A DNA stretch of 64,000 nt from UBA6623 sp965248235 (GCA_965248235.1 CBDFIU010000004.1:992001-1056000); one strand, 5' to 3'; positions 25,192 through 34,244 are shown, counted from the stretch's first letter. Program-made: numbers and translations. The notes: generated by a model not told the origin, from the letters alone.

Positions 25192-25602
25192 ATGAAATAC
25201 CCCCGCACCCCCGATACCCCGGCCGCGCGCAACGCGACAAGTGGGACCGTGCCAATTTGGCCGCCGCGAAGCTCATCTTGGAGCAGCCGCACCGGCACCC
25301 GGCCTTCATGCGCCCTCCCGCTCGAAGAGTTATCGATTGCCGCCCGCGAACCAGCCGGACGCGAGCCCGATCCGCTCGCGCAAACTCTCCAGGCCGAGGA
25401 ACTGCGTTTTCTAGCAGCGGCGCTTCGACGCTTGCCTGACAAAGAACGCACCGCGCTGGTTTTGCGCGATCTTGAAGGACTCTCGACCAAAGATGTCACC
25501 GCAGTTCTGCGGTCTTCCCAGACAACGGTTCGGTCACAAATCAGCTCGGCGCGAGGGAAGCTCAAGTCGTGGCGCGAAGAATTCTTGAGGAGGTCCAAGT
25601 GA
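25192..25602 (+). pseudogene. ECF sigma factor lacking region 2, fused to element border
   Basis: From about residue 43 the frame is a normal sigma factor C-terminal part: a linker (EPAGREPDPLAQTLQAEELR), then region 4 (ALRRLPDKERTALVLRDLEG, TVRSQISSARGKLKSW). Region 2, which binds core polymerase and the -10 element, is absent. In its place the first 40 residues look non-native. Another frame over the same bases reads RDKWDRANLAAAKLILEQPH, resembling the tail of an unrelated gene. The sigma gene has therefore lost its 5' part at about 25315, probably when the satellite element arrived or was trimmed. It overlaps the anti-sigma start (GTGA). Confidence 0.65.
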
Positions 25603-26394
25603 CTTGCGCGGGTTTCGATAAGCTCATCGGTCTCTACGTGGAAGGCGATCTTTCAAGCCTGGAGGAACGCCCGGCGCGGGGGCATCTCGAAACCTGTGCG
25701 CGCTGCCGGAGGCTTGCCGAGGAATTGACGGAAAGCCAACGGTCTCTCAAGTCGCTTAATCGAGAAATGGTTGACCCCGTCCGCCTCGGCAATATTCGAT
25801 CGAGTGTCCTTGACCAACTCGAGGCGGAGGCGAAGAATCCCAGGAGGGGATTGCGCCGATGGCTGGCTCCCGCTCGCAGTTGGGAGTATGCTTCGGTCGC
25901 TATTGTTGCCGCGCTGGGTCTTATAGGCTGGGCAAACTGGATGCCCTCAGCTGGAGAGACCGACGGAAGTTCTGTCGAGGTTGCCGGGACATCGCCCGCG
26001 CTGTCAGGTGACGGCCACGGATCAACGCCGACCGCAAGTGCCGACGAGGCACCTGAAATCGAGACTGTCCCGCCAGGCCAGCCTTTAGCGGAAGATCTAG
26101 GTAAGCCCTCCGAGCAGCAACATGGCGGCCGTTGCGGAGCCTCCGCGCGACCCGGTCATGGGCGAGGCAACAACGGCGTCTGTAGATGCCGCGGATCCCG
26201 GTAGGGCGCCGACGGGACTTGGGGTCGAGATCCATGATTCGGACCGTCGTGATGTCCAGGTTGAGGAAGTCTTGGTCAGCTCATGGACGACCCCGGAGGA
26301 CGGAGAACCCGAGCCCGACGGCATGGTTTTGAAGTTGGCGACGAAGGATCCGGAGATCGTCCTTTATTGGATCGTCGGGCAGAACGGAGATTAG
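25599..26394 (+). pseudogene. Zinc-type anti-sigma factor, apparently frameshifted
   Basis: GTG 25599 overlaps the sigma stop. The first part is a ZAS-like domain (FDKLIGLYVEGDLSSLEERP, then GHLETCARCRRLAEEL: His-x3-Cys-x2-Cys), followed by a linker and one membrane helix (YASVAIVAALGLIGWANW). After EDLGKPSEQQ (about 26120) this frame degenerates and ends at 26204. The overlapping frame 26122-26394 continues with GLGVEIHDSDRRDVQVEEVL and ends VLKLATKDPEIVLYWIVGQN, an end typical of anti-sigma factors. One gene with a single frameshift near 26105-26125 is the simplest reading. Two overlapping genes are possible. Confidence 0.6.
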
Positions 26395-26398
26395 ACCC

Positions 26399-27286
26399 AT
26401 GCTTCAAATACGTAAACTAAGGTCGCTGATTGCGCTCGGTTTGTTTGTGGGGGTTGGCTTCAACGTCCCTGCAGTTTGGGCCGACAAGCACAGCGAGGAC
26501 GGGGCAAAAACTTCACCGGCCAGCTTGATCAACTCCGACATAGCCTTGCGATTCGCTCACGCCGTTGCGCAAGCCGTCGCCGCCAGCCCGGCCCCGACGG
26601 AGCCCATGGTCACGAAGGTAATCCCCGTGCGGCACGTGGCCCCTGATAAGGTGGCATCCTTGTTTTTCAAGTTCGGCTCGATGCGGGTTAGGAGTAGTTG
26701 CGCTCTAGGATTGATCACGGCGTATGGCCCCGCGTCCTCCATAGCCGTTTTGGAGGAGGCAGTTCGGGCAGTGGATATTCCGGGACAAACCGGAGAAGAA
26801 GTGAGCGCCGAGGCGGAGATTACAGCCTACCTCCTGGGCACGGCCGACGAAGAAGACTCTTCGGCGAAACTCCCGGGTTTGCTCCAACCCGTCGTTCGTG
26901 AACTCCGAGAGGCGTTTCCCTATCCAGGCTACCGCCTGCTTGAGATTTTCACTGTACGTGTCCGACCCAGCCGTGGAGCCAAGATTTACGGTGTCATCTC
27001 CAACAGCAGCGTGGGCCGCAACCCGACCTACGAGTTTAGCGTGACAACCGGGTCGATTTCGAGGATCGGCGACCGGCGCGTCATCGCACTGGATGAGATC
27101 AATTTGAACCTACGGTGGCCTCACGTTGACAATCCCGAATCTCCAAACCAGTATCGCTACGTGGATGCGTGGATTAATAGCGGGGTCACGATTCAAGACG
27201 GCCAAACCGTTGTCATCGGAAAGGCCGGCGTCCCGGGGAAGAATCGGGGGCTCTTTCTGATCATAAGAGCCCGCGTTGTCGAGTAG
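26399..27286 (+). CDS. Exported protein with secretin-like repeats, output of sigma operon
   Basis: A 295-residue exported protein (leader LIALGLFVGVGFNVPAVWA). The middle part (VTKVIPVRHVAPDKVASLFF, then GLITAYGPASSIAVLEEAVR and AVDIPGQ) has the shape of a secretin N-domain/NolW repeat. The C-terminal part (RWPHVDNPESPNQYRYVDAW, INSGVTIQDGQTVVIGKAGV) resembles the secretin motif before the gate, but no full pore is present. It follows the anti-sigma gene by 4 bases. Acidobacterial operons often pair ECF circuits with such partial secretins. The role is unknown. Confidence 0.65.
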   Translation: MLQIRKLRSLIALGLFVGVGFNVPAVWADKHSEDGAKTSPASLINSDIALRFAHAVAQAVAASPAPTEPMVTKVIPVRHVAPDKVASLFFKFGSMRVRSSCALGLITAYGPASSIAVLEEAVRAVDIPGQTGEEVSAEAEITAYLLGTADEEDSSAKLPGLLQPVVRELREAFPYPGYRLLEIFTVRVRPSRGAKIYGVISNSSVGRNPTYEFSVTTGSISRIGDRRVIALDEINLNLRWPHVDNPESPNQYRYVDAWINSGVTIQDGQTVVIGKAGVPGKNRGLFLIIRARVVE

Positions 27287-27677
27287 TCGGCTGCACGCTG
27301 AACGTGATCTCGTATCGCGCACCGCCCGGGAGCTTCACCATCCCTGGCCCTCCACCCAGGAAAACTCCAGCCGCATGCGGGTCGTACGAATGGAGATTTT
27401 TGAAGCGGCGACGCCTTATGATATGGGTGGTATTTACCCACGCAGCCCACAGTAGGCTACTCGCCATCTGTCATGCCTTTCGAAAACCCCGAAGGTACGC
27501 CGAAAATCGACAGCACCCGCTCAGGCGTCGTCAATCCGTACTTCCACTGGAACCATTCCGCGGCGAGTCGGTTCATCAAACACAGTTTACGCTAAGTCTT
27601 GCTGACATTGCGCTGACATTTGGCGAGAAAGACACGGCACCGAGCATGCCTAAGTCACTGCAAACACTCTCTTTAGA
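27287..27677. other. Gene-free stretch upstream of tRNA-Val 3' end
   Basis: About 390 bases. Frames here have no recognisable domains. The stretch adjoins the 3' end of tRNA-Val, a usual integrase target, and lies on the side where the satellite fragment is found, but no integrase or att duplication was seen. Confidence 0.4.
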
Positions 27678-27756
27678 TGGTAGGCCCGTCGGGACTCGAA
27701 CCCGAGACCTCTACCGTGTCAAGGTAGCGCTCTAACCAAAACTGAGCTACGGGCCT
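27678..27756 (-). tRNA. tRNA-Val (GAC)
   Basis: The complement folds as a complete cloverleaf. The acceptor AGGCCCG pairs with CGGGCCT, then discriminator A and an encoded CCA (complement of TGG at 27678-27680). The D stem is GCTC/GAGC with a loop of about 11 bases holding a TTTTGG run, two or so bases more than usual. The anticodon stem CTACC/GGTAG encloses loop TTGACAC, anticodon GAC, which reads GUC and GUU as valine. The T arm is TCGGG-TTCGAGT-CCCGA. A -CCA encoded in the gene is useful for annotation of the 3' end. Confidence 0.95.
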
Positions 27757-28048
27757 AGAGTTTGGAAGTTGCTGAATCAGAGCAACTTGTTTCAAGCCGT
27801 GCCGGTTGGAGGCCGAATTTGACTCCCCTTGCGCCAACCAACAGGGGTTTGAGGGCGCACTGTTTTCGACACGGGTTTTAGGATACCACGGGATCGGGCT
27901 TGCCTCAACAGGAGGCTGTTGGGCGCGCCCGACTGTGCCGCGGGCGGTACTTGGGAAGCGGCCAAGCTCGGTCGAGGACGAGATCGTCCGAAAATTTTCT
28001 TGGCCACTACTGGTTCGTGGTGGTTGCAAAACCGCTTCAATTTCGGTA

Positions 28049-29062
28049 ATGTCCATGGATGGTATGAGTGCCCCAGCCCTGGCTCCGGCCGTTCGGGAGG
28101 TTACACCGGAGCTTTGTAACCAGTTTCTCCACGCTATGGTCATGATGCGGGAACTAGAAGACCGCATCGAACTCAAGCTCTATCGTCAAGGCAAGATCCT
28201 GGGCGGTTGCTATACCGGCCGAGGTCAGGAAGCGATTCCGGCGGGCAGCGCGGTCTTGCTGGACGACGATGACTACCTGTGCGCCTCGCATCGCGATATG
28301 GCGGCGTTGATCATTCGCGGTATGACGCCGCGCGAGATCTTGGTGCAGTATTTGGGTCGTGCCGCGGGGCCGACCGGCGGCCGCGACGGCAATATGCACA
28401 TGGGTTGCGTCGAGCGGCGCATTCTCCCGATCATCAGCAGTATCGGCGCCAGCATCCCGGTGGCCGGCGGGATTGCGTTGTCGATGAAATATCGCGGCGA
28501 GCGGGGAGTTGTTTTCAATTACTGGGGCGACGGCGCGACCAGCCGCGGCGATTGGCACGAAGGCATCAACTTCGCGACGGTGCAAAAGCTGCCGATTGTC
28601 TATTTCTGCAACAACAACCTTTACGCCTACTCGACTCCGATCGAGCAGCAGATGACGATTGCCGACGTGGTCGAGCGCGCCCCGGGCTACCGCATGCCGG
28701 CCGAGATCGTGGACGGCAATGACGTGATCGCCGTTTACGAGGCGGCCCGGCGTGGGATGGAACATGCCCGTTCCGGCGAGGGGCCCTATCTGATCGAGTG
28801 CAAAACCTTCCGCATGAGCGGGCATTCGGCGCACGACGACGCGTCGTATGTGCCGCGCGAGATGCGCGAAGAGTGGTCGAAGAAAGATCCGATCCTGCGC
28901 CTACAAAAACACATGGTCGAGAAGGATTGGGCGGGCGAGTCCGATTTCAAGCAACTGCGGCACGACGTGCTCGAGGAAATCGACGCGGCCGTCGAGTGGG
29001 CATTGCAAGAACCGCCGCCCGACCCGGCTACGCTCGAAGACGATGTTTACGAGACGATGTGA
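28049..29062 (+). CDS. pdhA: Pyruvate dehydrogenase E1 component, alpha subunit
   Basis: A protein of about 337 residues. Family marks: MVMMRELEDRIELKLYRQGK, GCYTGRGQEAIPAGSAVLLD, the phosphorylation-loop-like RDGNMHMG, and the thiamine diphosphate motif NYWGDGATSRGDWHEGINFA to FCNNN (GDG to N). RMSGHSAHDDASYVP is the loop near the active site. With the beta subunit it decarboxylates pyruvate or a branched-chain 2-oxo acid and passes the acyl group to a lipoyl E2, which is not in the window. ATG 28049, 28055 and 28064 are all possible starts; the long upstream extension to 27806 is not conserved and crosses the tRNA promoter side. Confidence 0.88.
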   Translation: MSMDGMSAPALAPAVREVTPELCNQFLHAMVMMRELEDRIELKLYRQGKILGGCYTGRGQEAIPAGSAVLLDDDDYLCASHRDMAALIIRGMTPREILVQYLGRAAGPTGGRDGNMHMGCVERRILPIISSIGASIPVAGGIALSMKYRGERGVVFNYWGDGATSRGDWHEGINFATVQKLPIVYFCNNNLYAYSTPIEQQMTIADVVERAPGYRMPAEIVDGNDVIAVYEAARRGMEHARSGEGPYLIECKTFRMSGHSAHDDASYVPREMREEWSKKDPILRLQKHMVEKDWAGESDFKQLRHDVLEEIDAAVEWALQEPPPDPATLEDDVYETM

Positions 29063-29134
29063 CGGTACCGCCGCCGCCCGGCCGGCTTCGCTGTCCGTGT
29101 CCCCCCCCCGGCACCTATTTCGCAGGGAGATTTC

Positions 29135-30109
29135 ATGCCTGAAATGACCTACGTGGAAGCGATTCGCCAAGGCCTGATCGAGGAGATGGAGCGGGATGAA
29201 TCGGTTTTCATCATGGGCGAGGATGTGGGCGTGTACGGAGGCGCGTTCAAGGTCACCAAGGGCTTTCTCGATCGTTTTGGGGAACGGCGGGTGATCGATA
29301 CGCCGATTTCCGAGTCGGCGATTGCCGGGGCGGGCACGGGAGCCGCGATCAACGGGTTACGTCCGGTGGTCGAAATGCAGTTTTCCGACTTCATGGCGTG
29401 TGCTTTCGATCAGATTACGAACTTCGCGGCGAAGTGCCGTTACCGTTGGGGGGCCGAAGTGCCGCTGGTGATTCGCGCGCCTACCGGCGGTGGATTCAGC
29501 GGCGGTCCGTTTCACTCGCAGAACCCGGAAATGCCCTATGTGCACACGCCGGGTCTAAAGGTCGTCGAACCGTCGACGGCGTACGACGCGAAGGGGCTGA
29601 TCAAGGCCGCGATCCGCGACAACGACCCGGTGATTTTTCTGGAGCACAAGCATCTCTATCGGCGCGTGAAAGGCGATGTCCCCGAGGAAGACTACACGGT
29701 GCCGCTGGGCAAAGCGGCGGTGCGGCGCGAGGGCCGCGACTTGAGCGTGATCACTTACGGCGCGATGGTGCATGTGGCGCTCGAAGCGGCCGAAACGCTC
29801 GCGGGTGAAGGCATCGACATGGAGATCGTTGACCTACGGACGCTGATGCCGATCGATCGCGAGGCCGTGATCGCCACCGCGAAGAAAACGAGCAAGGTGA
29901 TTCTGCTCCACGAAGACACCTTGACGGGCGGCTTGGGGGGCGAGCTGGCGGCAATCATCGGCGAACACGCTTTTGACTACCTCGACGGGCCGTTGACGCG
30001 CATTGCGCCGCCGGATACGCCGGTACCGTTTAGTCCGTCGCTGGAGAAGGCGTTTCTGCCGAATGCCGAGACGGTTAGCGAGAAGGCGCGGGAGTTGTAT
30101 CGGTATTAG
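29135..30109 (+). CDS. pdhB: Pyruvate dehydrogenase E1 component, beta subunit
   Basis: A 324-residue beta subunit of the 2-oxo acid dehydrogenase E1. Diagnostic parts are MTYVEAIRQGLIEEMERDES, FIMGEDVGVYGGAFKVTKGF, RVIDTPISESAIAGAGTGAA, MPYVHTPGLKVVEPSTAYDA, VIFLEHKHLYRR and MEIVDLRTLMPIDREAVIAT. It pairs with the alpha subunit gene 72 bases upstream to form the alpha2beta2 E1. The substrate may be pyruvate, acetoin or branched-chain 2-oxo acids. The neighbours do not settle this. Confidence 0.92.
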   Translation: MPEMTYVEAIRQGLIEEMERDESVFIMGEDVGVYGGAFKVTKGFLDRFGERRVIDTPISESAIAGAGTGAAINGLRPVVEMQFSDFMACAFDQITNFAAKCRYRWGAEVPLVIRAPTGGGFSGGPFHSQNPEMPYVHTPGLKVVEPSTAYDAKGLIKAAIRDNDPVIFLEHKHLYRRVKGDVPEEDYTVPLGKAAVRREGRDLSVITYGAMVHVALEAAETLAGEGIDMEIVDLRTLMPIDREAVIATAKKTSKVILLHEDTLTGGLGGELAAIIGEHAFDYLDGPLTRIAPPDTPVPFSPSLEKAFLPNAETVSEKARELYRY

Positions 30110-30161
30110 GGACGGACCGCGCTTGACGGACGACGGTTTCGTCGTCAGTCCGAGGAACACA

Positions 30162-30350
30162 GTGGCGGCGGACAACGACAAATCTTCAGCGGACAAGACG
30201 CTTTCCGGAAAGCCGCAGCGACGCATTCCCGGTCAGGCGAAAGGGAAGGTGTGGATCGCCCCCGATTTCGACGACCCTTTGCCGGAGAACGTTGTCGGTG
30301 AATTTGAAAAAGTGAGCGGCGGCCTCTCCTTTTTTCGAAACAACTCATGA
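30162..30350 (+). CDS. Orphan VapB-like antitoxin, overlapping uxaE start
   Basis: A 62-residue frame from GTG 30162, with GAGG about six bases upstream. The middle (RRIPGQAKGKVWIAPDFDDP then LPENVVGEFE) resembles the C-terminal toxin-binding segment of VapB/DUF2281 antitoxins (…G-x-AKG-x-x-W-x-PDFD-x-PL). No DNA-binding head is evident and no PIN gene follows. Instead its stop overlaps the ATG of the epimerase gene by four bases (ATGA). It may be a solitary antitoxin or the remnant of a TA module, now serving as a leader for the epimerase. Confidence 0.5.
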   Translation: MAADNDKSSADKTLSGKPQRRIPGQAKGKVWIAPDFDDPLPENVVGEFEKVSGGLSFFRNNS

Positions 30351-31609
30351 CGCAGCCTCTTCAACTCAGTAAATACTCTTTCGGCGTAGGCGACCGCTTC
30401 GCGCATCAGGCCAAGGCGCAATTGCAAGCTTGCGTGCTTGGGGCCGAGCAGGGCGCCGACATCGTCCCGGTGTGGAATAAGTCGCACCGCGAACATAATA
30501 TCGTCGGCTCGCGGCCGGAGAGCGTGCGGGTCGCGGCGGATGAAGCGGTGGCGGCGCTGGGTTGGAAAGCTCCGCATCATGTCGACGCCGACCACATCAA
30601 TATGGGAACGGTCGACGGCTATCTTGATTCGTCGGATTTCTACACGATCGACGTAGCCGACTCGATCGGTGAACCTTCCTCGGCCGGGGATGTCGATGCT
30701 TTTCTCGATAGGCATCCCGAGTTGATCGGACGAATCGAAATCAGCGGCATCGAGGAACCTTTCGATACGTCGCGCGACAGCGTCGGGGGCGTGGTCTCGC
30801 AATATCTGGCCGCGGTGCACGAGGCGGGTGGGATTTACCGCCATATCGAGGGCCGTAAGGGAGCGGGAAACTTCATCCCCGAGGTCTCGATGGATGAGAC
30901 CGACAACCCGCAGACGCCGCCCGAGCTTTTAGTGATTCTCGCCGCTATCGCCGACGAAGGAATTCCGATCCAAACGATTGCTCCGAAGTTCACCGGGCGC
31001 TTCAACAAGGGCGTCGATTATGTTGGCGATGTCGCGCGGTTTGAAAAGGAATTCCGCGACGACCTGGCCGTGATCGCTCATGCCGTCGAACGCTATGGGC
31101 TGCCGAGCAACCTCAAGTCAAGCGTTCACTCGGGCAGCGACAAGTTTTCAATTTATGCTCCGATCCGGCGCGCCTTGGCGGATACGGGGGCGGGCGTTCA
31201 TTTAAAGACGGCCGGGACGACATGGCTCGAAGAGTTGATCGGCCTCGCCGAAGCCGAGGGCGACGGGCTGGCTCTGGCCAAGGAAGTCTACGCCGACGCC
31301 CACCAGCAGCAAGACGCCCTGTGCGCCCCCTATGCCGCCGTCATCGACATTGATCCGGCGAAGCTGCCCACTCCCGCCGAGGTTGCCAACTGGACGGCCG
31401 ACCAATATACGGCCGCGTTGCGTCACGATCCCACTCGCGCCGAATACAACGCGAGCCTGCGCCAACTGTTGCACGTGGGTTACAAAGTCGCGGCGAAGAT
31501 GGGTGAGCGCTATTACGGCATGCTCGTCGAGTGCGAAGAGACGATCGCGAAGAATGTGACCGAGAATCTCTACGAGCGGCACATTCGGCCGCTGTTTCTT
31601 GGGGTATAG
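30347..31609 (+). CDS. uxaE: Tagaturonate epimerase family protein (UxaE-like)
   Basis: A 420-residue protein of the family described for the Thermotoga tagaturonate/fructuronate epimerase UxaE. Marks are YSFGVGDRFAHQAKAQLQAC, VPVWNKSHREHNIVGSRPES, HHVDADHINMGTVDGYLDSS, FYTIDVADSIGE, QTIAPKFTGRFNKGVDYVGD and SSVHSGSDKFSIYAPIRRAL. Several His and Asp residues are likely metal ligands. It would interconvert the ketouronates of galacturonate and glucuronate breakdown, linking pectin-derived sugars to central metabolism. The gene follows the orphan antitoxin by ATGA overlap. The specific substrate is inferred from the family. Confidence 0.78.
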   Translation: MTQPLQLSKYSFGVGDRFAHQAKAQLQACVLGAEQGADIVPVWNKSHREHNIVGSRPESVRVAADEAVAALGWKAPHHVDADHINMGTVDGYLDSSDFYTIDVADSIGEPSSAGDVDAFLDRHPELIGRIEISGIEEPFDTSRDSVGGVVSQYLAAVHEAGGIYRHIEGRKGAGNFIPEVSMDETDNPQTPPELLVILAAIADEGIPIQTIAPKFTGRFNKGVDYVGDVARFEKEFRDDLAVIAHAVERYGLPSNLKSSVHSGSDKFSIYAPIRRALADTGAGVHLKTAGTTWLEELIGLAEAEGDGLALAKEVYADAHQQQDALCAPYAAVIDIDPAKLPTPAEVANWTADQYTAALRHDPTRAEYNASLRQLLHVGYKVAAKMGERYYGMLVECEETIAKNVTENLYERHIRPLFLGV

Positions 31610-31636
31610 GGACTTTTGCGCGACCGGTCGGCCGGC

Positions 31637-32497
31637 TTAACGTTGAAACGGGTTCTTGCCCGCGCCGCCGAACATTGACTGCTTCTTGTAACCGCCCGGC
31701 ACTTCGAAGATCGCCGCATCGAAGTCCTCGCGGCGAAATTCCTTGATCTCGCTCCGGGAGCTGGGTCGGCCGTCCCGGTAGCCGATCTGGCGTACCGGCA
31801 CGCCGGAAAAGTCCGGGCCGTCGCCTCCGGCTCCCACGCGAAACGGGGTTTGCTGTTCGGCTTGCCCGCCCCCGAATTGTGATAAGCCTTTGATGAATTC
31901 CGCCATCTGTTTCATGACCTCGAAGTCGGAGGCCTCGAAGCCCACCTCGCCGGGCGGCACGGTCCAGATGTCGCGCCGCTTCTCGCCGTCGCGCACGCCC
32001 TCGTATTTATCACACGTCCATTGATTGACCTGTTGTCCCGAAGCGACGAGACTGTATCCGGTCTTCGAAGTCGGGGCGGTGGCCGCGGGCATGCCGCCCA
32101 TGCGGGATTTCATCATTTTCTCGACCATCGCGCGGCGCTCGGGAGGCATATTCTTGAGTTGCTCTTCCATCTGCTTGCGCATCTCCGCCATTCGGTCGCC
32201 CACTTGTTCCCCGAAGCGATCGACTTGTTCCTTGGTCAATTCTTGATAAGACTTCTTGTCGGGAGCAATGATCCACATCGTCTGCTTGTCGCCGCGAAAG
32301 ATCATCACGCTACGGCCCATTTCGCCTTCGGTCTCGATGCGAACGCGGTCGGAATCGACAAAGACTTTCGTCGTCGTCGCTTGCTCGGCATGCTGAAATG
32401 ACTCGTGGCTGTTGACCATGACGACGCCGGCGTTCAATGAAGCCGGTGCGGAAAGCGTCAGGCATAAGAAGACGGAAAGGACAAGGAGGGATTTCAC
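31637..32497 (-). CDS. DUF4412 exported protein
   Basis: A 286-residue exported protein (leader LLVLSVFLCLTLSAPASLNA). The body fits DUF4412: strands such as TTTKVFVDSDRVRIETEGEM, MIFRGDKQTMWIIAPDKKSY, then a helix-rich Met/Glu/Lys linker (AEMRKQMEEQLKNMPPERRA), then CDKYEGVRDGEKRRDIWTVP and the final FEVPGGYKKQSMFGG. It is probably a lipoprotein-carrier-like beta fold acting in the envelope. No ligand is known. The gene is convergent with uxaE. Confidence 0.78.
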   Translation of the reverse strand: MKSLLVLSVFLCLTLSAPASLNAGVVMVNSHESFQHAEQATTTKVFVDSDRVRIETEGEMGRSVMIFRGDKQTMWIIAPDKKSYQELTKEQVDRFGEQVGDRMAEMRKQMEEQLKNMPPERRAMVEKMMKSRMGGMPAATAPTSKTGYSLVASGQQVNQWTCDKYEGVRDGEKRRDIWTVPPGEVGFEASDFEVMKQMAEFIKGLSQFGGGQAEQQTPFRVGAGGDGPDFSGVPVRQIGYRDGRPSSRSEIKEFRREDFDAAIFEVPGGYKKQSMFGGAGKNPFQR

Positions 32498-32711
32498 AAT
32501 TTGGTCCTTCTAACTACACATCATCGGCGGACTTTCATGATCGCACGAGAGAGAGGCCTGTCCGCATAGTACGGTAGTCGCGGCGGGCGTGTGCTGGCCG
32601 GCTGAGAGCCGATCAAACCATGGGCTTGGACCGGCACGAGTGCCGGTCGCTACCGGGGGCGTGCCCCCCCAGTCGCCGCCCGACGGACTTCCGCTACTAT
32701 CGAAAGACTCG

Positions 32712-33794
32712 ATGAAAGCTCTTGCCTTTCAGCCCGCTCGGGGCGCCGTTGAGATTATCCGCGTTCCCGATCCTTCGCTTTCGTCCGCGGACCACGTGAT
32801 GGTGGAGATGCTGCGCGGGGGCATCTGCGCCACCGACCGCGCCGTGGTCGCCGGCCGCGTCGGCGCCACGCCCAACGAAGCTGACTTCCTCGTCACCGGA
32901 CACGAATCGTTGGGACGCGTGGTGGAAATCGGCGGCGGGGTCTCGACGTTGCAACCGGGCGATCTTGTGTCCGCGTCGCCGCGCCGCCCTTGCGTCGAAG
33001 GCTGCGAGCAGTGTGGCCGGGATCGCGCGGACTTGTGCGAAACGGGCGGCTGGCTTGAACGCGGGATCCACGGGGTGCATGGGTTCTTCGCGGAATTGGT
33101 GGTCGAGCACTCGCCGTATTTGTTTCGGGTCTCGCCGGAATTGGAGCCGGTGGCGGTTTTGATGGAGCCGGTTTCGGTGGTCGAAAAAGCGCTGACTCGC
33201 ATGGCGGACGCCGAAGAGGCGCTTTTCGGGAGGCGCAAACGAGGGAAGCTGCTGGTTTTGGGAGCGGGCCCGATTGGCATTCTGACGTCGCTGATCGCGC
33301 GGGTGGAAGGCTACAGCGTGACGACGGTTTCGATCGAAGAGACGGACAGTCGGCAGGCGGGCATCGTGAAAGACGCCGGCGCGGACTACGTTGTCTCGGG
33401 GCAGTTGGCGGGCGGCGACTTCGACGGTTTAATCGATTGCACCGGACACCCGACGGCCGCGTTTGAGCATCTCCCGCATCTGACGGCGAACAGTATCGTG
33501 GTGTTGGTCGGAAGTTCCCGCGCGGGGCATCCGCGGGAAATCGATGTCGGCGGCTTGTTTACGCAGGCGATTCTCAAGAACCAGGTGTGGCTGGCGACAA
33601 TCAGCGCCGACCCCGGATCGTGGCGCAAGGCGGCCGAGGACCTCGGACGAATTCACGGCGAGCAACCCGGATTGCTCGATCAAGTCATTACCCACCGGAT
33701 CCATTGGGAAGCCTCCGGTCCGGCTTTTCTCGGGCGCGGGGCCGGCGAGATTAAGACGGTGCTCGAGTTTCAGGAAGGCGGCGAAAATGCTTAG
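32712..33794 (+). CDS. Zinc-type alcohol/glucose dehydrogenase (MDR family)
   Basis: A 360-residue medium-chain dehydrogenase resembling archaeal glucose dehydrogenases. The catalytic zinc site includes GGICATDRAVVAG (Cys) and VTGHESLGRVVEIGG (His, Glu). A structural zinc cluster is CVEGCEQCGRDRADLC. The Rossmann fold is LLVLGAGPIGILTSLIARVE. The domain ELEPVAVLMEPVSVVEKALT carries the family's second metal region. It would oxidise glucose or a related aldose to the lactone with NAD(P). ATG 32712 is used; the upstream extension has no similarity. It stands alone but among sugar-acid genes. Confidence 0.82.
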   Translation: MKALAFQPARGAVEIIRVPDPSLSSADHVMVEMLRGGICATDRAVVAGRVGATPNEADFLVTGHESLGRVVEIGGGVSTLQPGDLVSASPRRPCVEGCEQCGRDRADLCETGGWLERGIHGVHGFFAELVVEHSPYLFRVSPELEPVAVLMEPVSVVEKALTRMADAEEALFGRRKRGKLLVLGAGPIGILTSLIARVEGYSVTTVSIEETDSRQAGIVKDAGADYVVSGQLAGGDFDGLIDCTGHPTAAFEHLPHLTANSIVVLVGSSRAGHPREIDVGGLFTQAILKNQVWLATISADPGSWRKAAEDLGRIHGEQPGLLDQVITHRIHWEASGPAFLGRGAGEIKTVLEFQEGGENA

Positions 33795-33826
33795 CCTGAA
33801 GCTTCAATTGGAGCGGGTTGAGGATT

Positions 33827-33848
33827 GGGCAGGCCTGGAGACCTGCCC
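33827..33848 (+). terminator. Hairpin after dehydrogenase gene
   Basis: GGGCAGG (33827-33833) and CCTGCCC (33842-33848) form a 7-bp GC-rich stem with an 8-base loop, 32 bases after the dehydrogenase stop. There is no T-run after it, so it may be a structural 3' end rather than an intrinsic terminator. The stretch from here to 34244 has no recognisable gene. Confidence 0.35.
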
Positions 33849-34244
33849 CACTGGGAGCCGGCGCTGTTGGATGTCAATGGAGAAGATCGAGAGAGCCCCG
33901 AGGCGGCGCGGCTCGGGTAGTACGCGGATGAAGCAGAGGGCGCGTGCAGATTCACCCTTGCGCTAACTCCCGGTTCCAACGGCGGCGAGCTTGCGAGCTC
34001 GATTGATCCGGCGAAAGTGCGTCGGTCGCCGATCTCGATCGCCCAGGTGAGCGCCATGACCGGACCGACGCCCAAAGCGTCCCCGCCAAGGCCTCCCGGC
34101 ACTCTACATCCTGTCCAGTAAGTCCATTGTAAATCAACGAATTGCAACCGACAGAAGGCGTTCAGCCCCTCTTCAGCGACTCTCCATGGCCTAGCGGCCT
34201 GAACTCGCCAAAACTCGCACTCATCAACCCCGGAGGTGAGTGCG

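Noticed and set aside
33827..33848. GGGCAGG…CCTGCCC as a sure terminator
   Set aside because: No T-run, so only a low-confidence structural hairpin was recorded.
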